Under the pieces are notes generated by a model. It did no database searches, was not told where the DNA came from, and was given only the letters and a program-made list of their open reading frames with translations. Position numbers and translations under genes: made by a program. From Planctomycetes bacterium B3_Pla (lineage in GTDB: Bacteria > Planctomycetota > Phycisphaerae > Sedimentisphaerales > Anaerobacaceae), in assembly GCA_005223045.1 (NCBI GenBank), contig NJBM01000020.1:1-64000 (forward strand): 64,000 nucleotides of DNA, given 5' to 3'. Below are positions 49,174-57,195 of this stretch, one piece after another. How positions within the stretch are numbered: position 1 is the stretch's first letter; every line of letters begins with the position of its first letter.

Positions 49174-50328
49174 TTGACTAAAGACAAGATTAACCTGGCT
49201 TTATTGTGGCCGGAGCATGACGGCAAAGTCACCTCCGTAAATGATCTCGTCCTGGGATTGGATAAAGAGCGTTTCAACGTAATATTCATCTACCTAAGCG
49301 GATATGGCATCGAGGAGAATCTGATAGAAGAGGAAGGATACAAGGTCTTCTATCTTTCAAATATCGAGCTGATTAACGCATTTCGTTTTTCGATTTTATT
49401 CAAGCTGATCAGAATCATCAGAGATCATAAGATTGACATACTTCATTGCCATGTTCACAAGCCGACCTTTTACGGGATCCTGGCGGCAAGGTTTGCCGGG
49501 ACACCAGTTGTCTTGTCGCACGTGCACGGATTGGGCAGGAGCGGCAACTTCAGGCGGAAACTGGCGAACTTCCTGTTGTCTCGAAAACTCACCCGAATCA
49601 TTTCCGTTGCAAACGGCGTCAAAGAAGATGTTCTTAGAAACAACTGGCTCTTACCGGCTGAGAAAGTGTCGGTCCTGGAGAACTCCGTTGACTATGGGCG
49701 TTTTGTCAATGTATCGATAACCAAGGCAGAAGCCAGGCAGATGCTGGGGCTGCCGGCCGACGCGTTTGTTTTTGGTACGGTAGGGCGACTTGCCCCGACG
49801 AAGGGTCTGCCCTACCTGATCGAGGCATTCTCCAGAGCAAAGGAAGAAATCCCATCGGCCCGGCTCGTGCTGCTCGGCAACGGCCCGTCCCGAGCCAAAC
49901 TCGAGCAGCAGGCTTCGACGACGTCATGCCGCGATTCAATACACTTTCTCGGTCACAGGGACAATATCGAGCAGTTGTACAGGGCGATGGACACCTTTGT
50001 GCTCTCTTCGGTTGCCGAGGGTATGCCGCGAGCTATCCTCGAGGCGATGGCCGCCGGTGTGCCCTGTATCGCCACCCAAGTGGGAGGAATTCCGGAGATT
50101 ATCAACAGCCGGGAAGTAGGCCTGTTAGTCCCGTCAAAAGATCCGGAAGCCCTCGCCCGGGCGATGATCGACCTTGCACAAGCCCCCACCGAGCAGATCG
50201 AAGAGCTTACTGAAAAAGCGAGCGACAGAATTGGCCGTTTCTATTCGCATAAGGTAGTTGGAGAAAAGCTTAACAATCTGTATGAGAATGAGTTTGAAGC
50301 GAGGGTGCAGTGCCCAAAGCAAGCGTGA
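49174..50328 (+). CDS. Glycosyltransferase family 4
   Basis: The 384-residue GT-B enzyme has an N-terminal acceptor domain (LHCHVHKPTFYGILAARFAG) and a donor domain (FGTVGRLAPTKGLPYLIEAF; EGMPRAILEAMAAGVPCIAT with the E-X7-E motif). It is probably retaining and adds a sugar to a lipid-linked glycan at the inner face of the membrane. The start is TTG 49174 with GGAG 9 nt upstream; no ATG alternative is near. It overlaps the next glycosyltransferase. Confidence 0.9.
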   Translation: MTKDKINLALLWPEHDGKVTSVNDLVLGLDKERFNVIFIYLSGYGIEENLIEEEGYKVFYLSNIELINAFRFSILFKLIRIIRDHKIDILHCHVHKPTFYGILAARFAGTPVVLSHVHGLGRSGNFRRKLANFLLSRKLTRIISVANGVKEDVLRNNWLLPAEKVSVLENSVDYGRFVNVSITKAEARQMLGLPADAFVFGTVGRLAPTKGLPYLIEAFSRAKEEIPSARLVLLGNGPSRAKLEQQASTTSCRDSIHFLGHRDNIEQLYRAMDTFVLSSVAEGMPRAILEAMAAGVPCIATQVGGIPEIINSREVGLLVPSKDPEALARAMIDLAQAPTEQIEELTEKASDRIGRFYSHKVVGEKLNNLYENEFEARVQCPKQA

Positions 50329-51245
50329 TAATTCCGACCTACAATCGCAGCGGCGCAGTTAAAGAGGCCATTGGCTGCGTTTTGGCCCAGACAGAACCGG
50401 ATTCGGAAATCATTGTTGTCGATGACGGCTCTATGGACGACACCCGCTCCGTTGTTGAAAATATGGCTGATAAAAGAGTCAGCTACTACTACAAGACGAA
50501 CGGCGGCCCGGCCAGCGCCCGTAATTTCGGACTCTCAAAGGCAGGAGGTGATTACATCGCTTTTTTGGACCATGACGATTTGTGGCCCGAGGACTACCTC
50601 GAAGTCATGGTATCTCATCTGGAAGACAACAGTGAAATTGGTGCAGTGTATAGTCCCATTACGGTGGTGCATCCCGACGGCAGAAAGGTCGAATCATATA
50701 AGAGGCCGGAGGGCAAGAGCGGATGGGTAACGTTAGATTTATTTAAGAGAGGATTTATTTGGACCTCGGCTACCGTGATTCGTAAGTCTTTCTTAAAAGA
50801 TTTTTACTTTGATGAATCACTCAGAAAATCCTATGAGGATGGAGACTTTTTTTTGAGGTTATCAACGCGGTGTACGTTCTTGTTTGTCGGCGACGTCGAG
50901 GCAATTAAGAGAGAACATGCCGAAAACTTATCTGCAAAAGTAGGTGTCCTTCCCACAAGGATCATGGTCCTGGAAAGGTTCTATTTCAGGTTGGGCGGAA
51001 ATAAGCTGATACCAGCGGGAATAGCCAGGCGAAAGCTCAGCCATGCTTCTCGCAAGGTGGCTGAAGCATATCGTCACCGGCAGAATCGATCAGCAGCCAT
51101 CACGTTGTATAAACATGCCATTAGATACTGGCCCGCAGACCTACGGCTTTATTCAGGCTTATGCAAGACCTTATTGCTGAGCAAGAAAAATGATGCAAAT
51201 CCTCACTGGCGGATGCCTGAGCCTTTGCCGGACATAGGAATATAA
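50310..51245 (+). CDS. Glycosyltransferase family 2
   Basis: The 311-residue GT-A enzyme starts at GTG 50310, within the previous gene. It has SVIIPTYNRSGAV, the IIVVDDGSMDDT nucleotide site, NGGPASARNFGLSKAGGDYI and the DXD-like FLDHDDLW. It should use an NDP-sugar to extend a surface glycan. No membrane helix is present. Base composition becomes noticeably more AT-rich in the second half and stays so for the next two genes. Confidence 0.9.
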   Translation: MPKASVIIPTYNRSGAVKEAIGCVLAQTEPDSEIIVVDDGSMDDTRSVVENMADKRVSYYYKTNGGPASARNFGLSKAGGDYIAFLDHDDLWPEDYLEVMVSHLEDNSEIGAVYSPITVVHPDGRKVESYKRPEGKSGWVTLDLFKRGFIWTSATVIRKSFLKDFYFDESLRKSYEDGDFFLRLSTRCTFLFVGDVEAIKREHAENLSAKVGVLPTRIMVLERFYFRLGGNKLIPAGIARRKLSHASRKVAEAYRHRQNRSAAITLYKHAIRYWPADLRLYSGLCKTLLLSKKNDANPHWRMPEPLPDIGI

Positions 51246-51378
51246 AAGGCATTGACTTGGGAAGAAATATTAGTTATTCATATTCGAAGCCTAATGATTA
51301 TTACAAAAGTAGAAGAGTGGAAATGTTCAGTTACATACTGAAAAATGTTAAAAGGACTTTGGAGTTTGGTTGCTTCTA

Positions 51379-52209
51379 ATGAATACGAAACCTGAGCATT
51401 TGTATCTGGATTTGATGAAAAAAACACTATCATTTATGTTGTGGGATGAGCCTGGTATCCCAATAGAAACATTCATCTATAAACGTTCCTTAAAAAAACG
51501 CATTCTTCTTCGTACCTTTTCACGTATTCTCAAATTATTCGATTTGCAGGCTGTTAAGCCTGTTAAGTACACAAGACAGCAAAGAGAAGGTGGCGTGATT
51601 TGGCCTATGAATGCGGATACCATGGTAGGACTGAAACGACTGGATAATATTCAGTTTTGCGTTGAAAGCGCCTTGCAAGACAACATCGACGGTGATCTAA
51701 TTGAAACAGGTGTCTGGCGAGGAGGAGCAAGCATTTTTATGCGAGCTGTATTAGCTGCACATGGGGTTGTGGACAGACGTGTTTTTGTTGCTGATTCGTT
51801 CGAGGGACTCCCAAAGCCTAATGAAGACAAATATCCACAGGACAGAGGAGACAAGCACTATAAGCACGAATTTCTTGCGGTTTCAAAGGAGCAAGTAGAA
51901 GCTAACTTTGCGAAATATGGTCTTCTCGACCAACAGGTAGTATTTTTGAAAGGATGGTTTAAAGATACCTTGCCAACTGCGCCAATTGACAAACTTGCGT
52001 TAATGAGGCTGGATGGCGATACGTATGAGTCCACAATGGACGCATTAAATAATCTTTATCCCAAATTGTCCAAAGATGGATTTTGTATTGTTGACGACTA
52101 TGCCCTTAAAAGGTGCAGACAGGCAATTGATGACTTTCGCGCTAAATTTAATATCAAAAGTAAACTTGTGAAAATTGACCAGGTGAGTGCTTTTTGGCAA
52201 AAGGAATGA
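51379..52209 (+). CDS. TylF/MycF-family O-methyltransferase
   Basis: The 276-residue protein has the TylF (macrocin O-methyltransferase) core: GDLIETGVWRGGASIFMRAV as the SAM site, FVADSFEGLPKP and a metal-type RLDGDTYESTMDAL, FCIVDDYAL. These enzymes methylate sugar hydroxyls, so it probably modifies a sugar of the surface polysaccharide. ATG 51379 and an upstream TTG 51370 are both possible; the TTG is closer to GGAG (5 nt). The gene is AT-rich relative to the rhamnose genes, which suggests acquisition. Confidence 0.88.
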   Translation: MNTKPEHLYLDLMKKTLSFMLWDEPGIPIETFIYKRSLKKRILLRTFSRILKLFDLQAVKPVKYTRQQREGGVIWPMNADTMVGLKRLDNIQFCVESALQDNIDGDLIETGVWRGGASIFMRAVLAAHGVVDRRVFVADSFEGLPKPNEDKYPQDRGDKHYKHEFLAVSKEQVEANFAKYGLLDQQVVFLKGWFKDTLPTAPIDKLALMRLDGDTYESTMDALNNLYPKLSKDGFCIVDDYALKRCRQAIDDFRAKFNIKSKLVKIDQVSAFWQKE

Positions 52210-52390
52210 TACAAATCTACACTGGCGGATACCGAGCTTTGGCATGTCATCTTAGCCTACGACTTGTTCACTTTTTACTTATGCGCTAATCTGCTGAGGC
52301 GTTAATTGTGGTTTGGTGGCTTGACAATGTGATGTAGGGCAGAAGAAACACTTTCCTTATTTTTTTCATACTTTTTCGAAAGATATTGTT

Positions 52391-53341
52391 ATGAACCACT
52401 GTCGTGTTTGTGACAAATTTTTGGATTCAAAGATATATAACGTTAAAGAAATGTACTTTGGTAAGAGAGAGGTTTTTCAATATCGGCAATGCGCCAGTTG
52501 TGGGTGCCTTCAAATAGTCGAATTTCCAAGGGATTTGGGTAAATATTATCCGTCAACTTATTATTCACAGATAATAAAAAAACGATATAGCAACAACAAA
52601 TTGCTATCGAGATTTAGAGAAATTAGATTAAATGCGGCTTTAAAACAGAATCTGGCCAGTATTATTTTGACCAAACCGAACCTCCCGGAGTGGGTATCAT
52701 GGATTAAAGTAAATAGTAAGAGCAAAATATTTGACGTAGGCTGTGGCGCAGGACAGTCGCTACTGAAATTGAGAAAAAAAGGATTTTTACATATAGAGGG
52801 GCTTGATCCTTTTATCAATGAGACAGTGAGTTACTCTTGTGGGGTTAATGTTTTTAAGAAGGGACTATCGGACATAGCGAAGGAACCAAATAGGCAAGAC
52901 TCCTTTGATCTTGTGATGATGCACCATAGCCTGGAGCATATACCTGACCAGCATCTGTCTATCGCCTCTGCACATAAAGTTTTGAAACAAGGAGGAAGGC
53001 TTTTGATTAGAATACCAATCTGTTCCTCCTGGGCATGGGAGCATTATAGAGAAAACTGGGTGCAGCTTGATGCGCCTAGACATCTTTTTCTACACAGTAT
53101 TAAGAGTATTGAACGACTTGCTAATGCGCATGGATTTGTATTAGAACAAACCTATTTTGATTCTTCGGAATTTCAATTCATTGGCAGTGAAAGATATTTA
53201 CGAAATATACCATTAACAAAAAAAGTTGAAGCTGAGTTGTTTTCTAAAGTGGATATAGAGACATATAGACAAAAAGCTATTCAATTGAACAAAGATGGTA
53301 TGGGCGACCAGGCTGGATTTGTTTTCGCTAAGAGTCGGTAG
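52391..53341 (+). CDS. Class I SAM methyltransferase with N-terminal zinc ribbon
   Basis: The 316-residue protein has two CXXC knuckles at the N-terminus (CRVC and CASC, about residues 4-36), then a Rossmann methyltransferase domain (IFDVGCGAGQSLLKL at about 115-129; LVMMHHSLEHIPD). This is the Methyltransf_23 type common in polysaccharide clusters. It is AT-rich like its upstream neighbour. A 180-bp gap without a gene precedes it. The acceptor is unknown; a sugar or lipid-linked glycan is likely. Confidence 0.87.
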   Translation: MNHCRVCDKFLDSKIYNVKEMYFGKREVFQYRQCASCGCLQIVEFPRDLGKYYPSTYYSQIIKKRYSNNKLLSRFREIRLNAALKQNLASIILTKPNLPEWVSWIKVNSKSKIFDVGCGAGQSLLKLRKKGFLHIEGLDPFINETVSYSCGVNVFKKGLSDIAKEPNRQDSFDLVMMHHSLEHIPDQHLSIASAHKVLKQGGRLLIRIPICSSWAWEHYRENWVQLDAPRHLFLHSIKSIERLANAHGFVLEQTYFDSSEFQFIGSERYLRNIPLTKKVEAELFSKVDIETYRQKAIQLNKDGMGDQAGFVFAKSR

Positions 53342-53679
53342 CGACTGTCTTTAAAATCAAATAATACTTGTCTTCAAAATCCATTTTTAACCAGCATCGT
53401 ATCAAGGATTGTTACCAGACCAGGGAAAAGCCCTGTGATTCGAAGACGGGGCATACTCTCGTGCCTGCGTATGAACCTGGAGAGCCATCTTTTGGGAGCA
53501 AGTGAGACTATGGATGCCCGGCTCGAAGGCCTAATCGAATGCTGCTACAGACGGGCCTGGACTAATCTGAACCTACTACGCCCAAAACACTTGAGAAGTT
53601 TATCATGGATATTCATCCGAACTGGATCTTCGAGATCAAAGACGACATTATCAGGACTCACGCCAAGGCTCCTCAGTAG
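53342..53679. other. Gap with possible gene remnant
   Basis: No convincing gene fills this 338-bp gap. A 24-codon frame at 53605-53679 (MDIHPNWIFEIKDDIIRTHA) ends directly against the next start codon (TAG-ATG). An overlapping frame at 53435-53683 has no protein-like character. The stretch may be what remains of a decayed gene. Confidence 0.4.
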
Positions 53680-54696
53680 ATGAATTTGCTTATTTTGACA
53701 AATAATCCGGATCGGGCGAGTTTCAGGCAGCGAATTGGAATCTACCTCGATACTCTGCGGGCCGGCGGCATAAACTGTGAAGTTGCGAAATTGCCTACCG
53801 GGTCTTTGGCGCGTCGCAAGCTGTTCAAGCGGGCGATGGATTTCAACGGCGTTCTTCTCCATAAGAAATGCTTGAATTGCCTTGACGCTTTTTACCTCCG
53901 CAAGTACGGCAGGAAAATAATCTACAATTTTGACGATGCGGTAATGTACAGCGACAGGAACCCCGAGCGTCACAGCCGTTCGCACTTTGTGCCTTTTCGA
54001 AGAACTGTCAAACTGACCAGTGTTGTCATAGCAGGCAATTCGTATCTTGCCGGCCATGCAAAGGAATTCAACTCACGAGTTGAGGTAGTACCTACGGGCC
54101 TGGATATGAAATCATACGAGGTAAAAGCCAAAGTCAAAAACGACGGCAAGATTCGCCTCGTCTGGATTGGCAGCAAAAGCACGCTCAAGTACCTTGCCGG
54201 AATCAAGCCGGCCCTCGAAGAAATCGGCTCGCGATTTGACAATGTTGTTCTTAGGATAATCTGTGACGAGTTTTTCGACCTTGACAATGTGGAGGTGGAG
54301 AAGCGCCAATGGTCCCATGAAACACAGTTTCTTGATTTAGCCGCGAGTGATATTGGCCTGGCGCCGTTGCCTGATAACCGCTTTACAAGGGGCAAATGCG
54401 GCTTTAAGATTCTGCAATATGCCGCCGCAGGGCTGCCGGTAATCGCCTCGCCGGTTGGCGTAAATGCAGAATATGTCAGTGACGGTGTTACAGGATTCCA
54501 TGCAGTAAGTGTTATGGAATGGACTGAGAGCATCAGCACGATAATAAAGGACTCCCAGCTAAGAAGGAGTATGGGCCTGGCCGGAAGGCATAAGGTTGAG
54601 AGGTTCGACATTGCCACGGTGGGAAAACAATTCTACGATATTATTGATAACTGCCTGGGGTCGGGCGGTTCTGCGCACGTCACGTGCACCGTCTAA
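53680..54696 (+). CDS. Glycosyltransferase family 4-like
   Basis: The 338-residue GT-B protein has an N-terminal NPDRASFRQRIGIYLDTLRA segment, an acceptor domain with IIYNFDDAVMY, and a donor domain with KIRLVWIGSKSTLKYL and KCGFKILQYAAAGLPVIASP. The usual E-X7-E is replaced by a K-F-K-I-L-Q-Y context, as in some family members. It is likely to add a sugar in the same pathway as its neighbours. ATG 53680 abuts an upstream stop. Confidence 0.85.
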   Translation: MNLLILTNNPDRASFRQRIGIYLDTLRAGGINCEVAKLPTGSLARRKLFKRAMDFNGVLLHKKCLNCLDAFYLRKYGRKIIYNFDDAVMYSDRNPERHSRSHFVPFRRTVKLTSVVIAGNSYLAGHAKEFNSRVEVVPTGLDMKSYEVKAKVKNDGKIRLVWIGSKSTLKYLAGIKPALEEIGSRFDNVVLRIICDEFFDLDNVEVEKRQWSHETQFLDLAASDIGLAPLPDNRFTRGKCGFKILQYAAAGLPVIASPVGVNAEYVSDGVTGFHAVSVMEWTESISTIIKDSQLRRSMGLAGRHKVERFDIATVGKQFYDIIDNCLGSGGSAHVTCTV

Positions 54697-54717
54697 AGTA
54701 ACTTAAGGAACTCAAAA

Positions 54718-55650
54718 GTGATTGAGAAAAGGGACGTTCCATGTAATTTGTGCGGGGCCAATGACCACGATTTTCTTTTTGATGCGGAAGATCGGCTGCA
54801 CGGATGTGAGGGGACATTCACTTATGTGCAATGCAAAAGATGCGGCCTTGTGTATATGAATCCCCAGATTTCACCAGGCGACGCAGGAGACTTTTATCCT
54901 GCCAATTACGGCCCCCACAGGACCGTACCGGAAAAACAGCAGTCGGGCAAACACGTGTTCAAAAGCAAATCTCACAAAAGATCTTTCGTGACCTCTATTT
55001 GCGGCAAGTTAAAACAGGATGCACGCCTGTTGGATATTGGCTGTGGAAATGGTAGTTTTCTCAATGAAATACGAACTTTGACCGGTTGCCAGGCCTATGG
55101 AGTGGACAGCTCTAAGCTCGCCGCAAAAGCGGCAGGAGAAAATTACGGGCTGGACGTTTTCACCGGCACAATTTTAGAGTCACCTTTCCCGAATCACCAT
55201 TTCGACGTGATAACCGCCTGGGCGTATTTAGAGCATGTAAACAATCCTTTGGAAGTCTTGCAAAAGATATCAAATCTCCTCAAGCGCAGCGGCTCGTGCA
55301 TAATAAGCATCCCCAATTTCAAGAGCTTCAACGCCAGAGTATTCAAGGAGAGGTGGTATCATCTTGATTGTCCCAGGCACTTGTATATTTACTCGCCGGA
55401 TACGATCAAGAAGTTATCGGACAAAGCGGGATTGTCTGTCGCGGCAATCGCCTTCGACAAATCCGCAGGGGGGCTTTTACGTTCATTGCGGTATCGTTTT
55501 GGAGACGACACCATCCCTTTCAAACAACGCAAACGGCTCAGAGGCTCTTCCTTATTAAAGAAGCTTCTTTTACCGTTGACAACTTTGCTTGCATTGATTA
55601 AACAGGCAGACATGATGGTAATCTGCGTTCGCAGATCAAAGAATGCCTGA
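54718..55650 (+). CDS. Class I SAM methyltransferase with N-terminal zinc ribbon
   Basis: The 310-residue protein starts at GTG 54718 with AAGGA 8 nt upstream. Two CXXC knuckles (CNLC and CKRC, about residues 9-41) precede the Rossmann domain (LLDIGCGNGSFLNEI; VITAWAYLEHVNNP). It has the same architecture as the protein at 52391-53341 but normal base composition for this region. It probably methylates or modifies a glycan precursor. Confidence 0.87.
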   Translation: MIEKRDVPCNLCGANDHDFLFDAEDRLHGCEGTFTYVQCKRCGLVYMNPQISPGDAGDFYPANYGPHRTVPEKQQSGKHVFKSKSHKRSFVTSICGKLKQDARLLDIGCGNGSFLNEIRTLTGCQAYGVDSSKLAAKAAGENYGLDVFTGTILESPFPNHHFDVITAWAYLEHVNNPLEVLQKISNLLKRSGSCIISIPNFKSFNARVFKERWYHLDCPRHLYIYSPDTIKKLSDKAGLSVAAIAFDKSAGGLLRSLRYRFGDDTIPFKQRKRLRGSSLLKKLLLPLTTLLALIKQADMMVICVRRSKNA

Positions 55651-55706
55651 AGAATACGGAAGCCCGGACATTACATCCACTAACTGATTATTGGGCCTGT
55701 CGCGAA

Positions 55707-56408
55707 ATGGGAGATAAAAACCAGCTCCTCTTTGTTCAGAAATTTTTAGGACGACTGAATGCGCCGTACCTTGAGGTCGGATCGAGGAATTACGGCAACA
55801 CTCAGGATTTCAGACCACTGTTTGCGGACAGAGGAAAGTACGTCGGCATTGATATGGGCCAAGGCCCCGGAGTTGACATGGCCCTGAATCTTACCGACGA
55901 TTTTGAGAAAATTGATGCGAAGCTCGGCGGCGATCGCTTCGGCACAATTTTCTGTTTGAGTGTGCTGGAACACTGCGAGAATCCGTTTAAGATGGCGGAT
56001 AACATGACACGTTTGTTGCACGAAGATGGCCATATCTGTATTGGTGTACCATTCTCCTGGAGGATTCATGCTTACCCGAATGACTACTGGCGTTTCACCC
56101 CTGAAGGTGTCAAACGTTTATTTCCCAAAGTCGATTTCAATCTCGGATATAGCCTGGCCGCCACATCGAGAGACGGAGAATTTCAGGAACTGGATGATGA
56201 CCTTGGCAAGATATCTCTTAGCCTGAGCAAGCACTGGAAGCGCGGTCATCCTTTGCGTGGCGTTTCCGCCAAGCTTCTTGAGCTGCTGTTACGTTTTGGA
56301 GTGATAGGTGGTCCCGGAGCGTATCGGCACGTATTCGCACCAACAAATGTTCTGATGCTGGGAAAGCTGAAGGACAAAGCAGAAAAAGCCGAGACATCAG
56401 CAACATAA
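55707..56408 (+). CDS. SAM-dependent methyltransferase
   Basis: The 233-residue protein has a methyltransferase core starting YLEVGSRNYGNTQDF, with an acidic VGIDMGQGPGVD strand and FCLSVLEHCENPFKMADNM. The later PNDYWRFTPEGVKRLF word is typical of methyltransferase-like proteins in polysaccharide clusters. No zinc knuckle or signal is present. It is probably co-transcribed with the genes on both sides. Confidence 0.82.
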   Translation: MGDKNQLLFVQKFLGRLNAPYLEVGSRNYGNTQDFRPLFADRGKYVGIDMGQGPGVDMALNLTDDFEKIDAKLGGDRFGTIFCLSVLEHCENPFKMADNMTRLLHEDGHICIGVPFSWRIHAYPNDYWRFTPEGVKRLFPKVDFNLGYSLAATSRDGEFQELDDDLGKISLSLSKHWKRGHPLRGVSAKLLELLLRFGVIGGPGAYRHVFAPTNVLMLGKLKDKAEKAETSAT

Positions 56409-56444
56409 AAAAATCCGATTTTGTCGAGGAGTTTTTGCAAGACG

Positions 56445-57071
56445 ATGGATACAGCGGTCAGGATCGACCTTAACGCTTTGATTGAAAGCGGTCAGAAAAT
56501 AATCGTAGAGCTGGGTTGCGGCCGGAAGAAGAAACAGGGCAGAATCGGTGTTGACAAGGTGGATTTACCCGGCGTGGACGTAGTGACCGACATGGAGGAC
56601 GGCCTCGGATTTCTGCCGGACAACTCGGTTGACGAGATCCATTGCAGGAGTGTGCTTGAGCACGTACAAAACTTTGAGAATTTAATGCGGGATATCGTCA
56701 GAGTGCTTAAAAACAGCGGGCGGGCTTATGTTTTTGTTCCTCATTTCTCCAATCCGTACTATTATTCAGATTACACACACAAGAGATTCTTTGGCTTATA
56801 CACTTTCTATTATTTTGTAGCTGAAGACAGGCAGTTGAAAAGGAAAGTCCCGAATTTCTACACGGACATAAGAATAAATGTCGTATCCCAAAGACTCGTG
56901 TTCAGGTCCCCATTCTGGCTCTCACGGCAGTTAAAGAAACCTCTGGGTTTCTTATTCAATTGCCACCGATCATTGCAGGAGTTTTACGAACAGCATCTGT
57001 GTTATGTTTTCCCGTGCCATGGAATAGAGGTGGTTTTTGCACCGGACAGGCCTCGACGTCGTCCGGTATAA
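56445..57071 (+). CDS. SAM-dependent methyltransferase
   Basis: The 208-residue protein has the core IIVELGCGRKKKQGRIGVDK, DVVTDMEDGLGFLPDNSVD and SVLEHVQNFENLMRDIVRVL, followed by HFSNPYYYSDYTHKRFFG. The frame opens at an upstream TTG, but ATG 56445 with GAGGAG upstream is preferred. It closes the polysaccharide cluster; a promoter for the next gene follows 10 bp later. Confidence 0.82.
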   Translation: MDTAVRIDLNALIESGQKIIVELGCGRKKKQGRIGVDKVDLPGVDVVTDMEDGLGFLPDNSVDEIHCRSVLEHVQNFENLMRDIVRVLKNSGRAYVFVPHFSNPYYYSDYTHKRFFGLYTFYYFVAEDRQLKRKVPNFYTDIRINVVSQRLVFRSPFWLSRQLKKPLGFLFNCHRSLQEFYEQHLCYVFPCHGIEVVFAPDRPRRRPV

Positions 57072-57080
57072 GTGGCAGTG

Positions 57081-57109
57081 TTGCTTTGCCGGCACAGATT
57101 TGGTAATAT
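57081..57109 (+). promoter_or_regulatory. Sigma70-type promoter for the BNR-repeat protein gene
   Basis: TTGCTT (57081-57086) and TAATAT (57104-57109) are 17 bp apart, just after the stop of the last methyltransferase gene and about 85 bp before the next start. Confidence 0.55.
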
Positions 57110-57195
57110 GAGCCGGCCAATTCGGGGGAGCGTGGTGAAATCAATAATTGATGGCGTATCCGGCGTCAAGGTATTGAACCATACACAATTTGTTA

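Noticed and set aside
52321..52326. Promoter from TTGACA upstream of the zinc-ribbon methyltransferase
   Set aside because: No -10-like hexamer is found 16-18 bp downstream.
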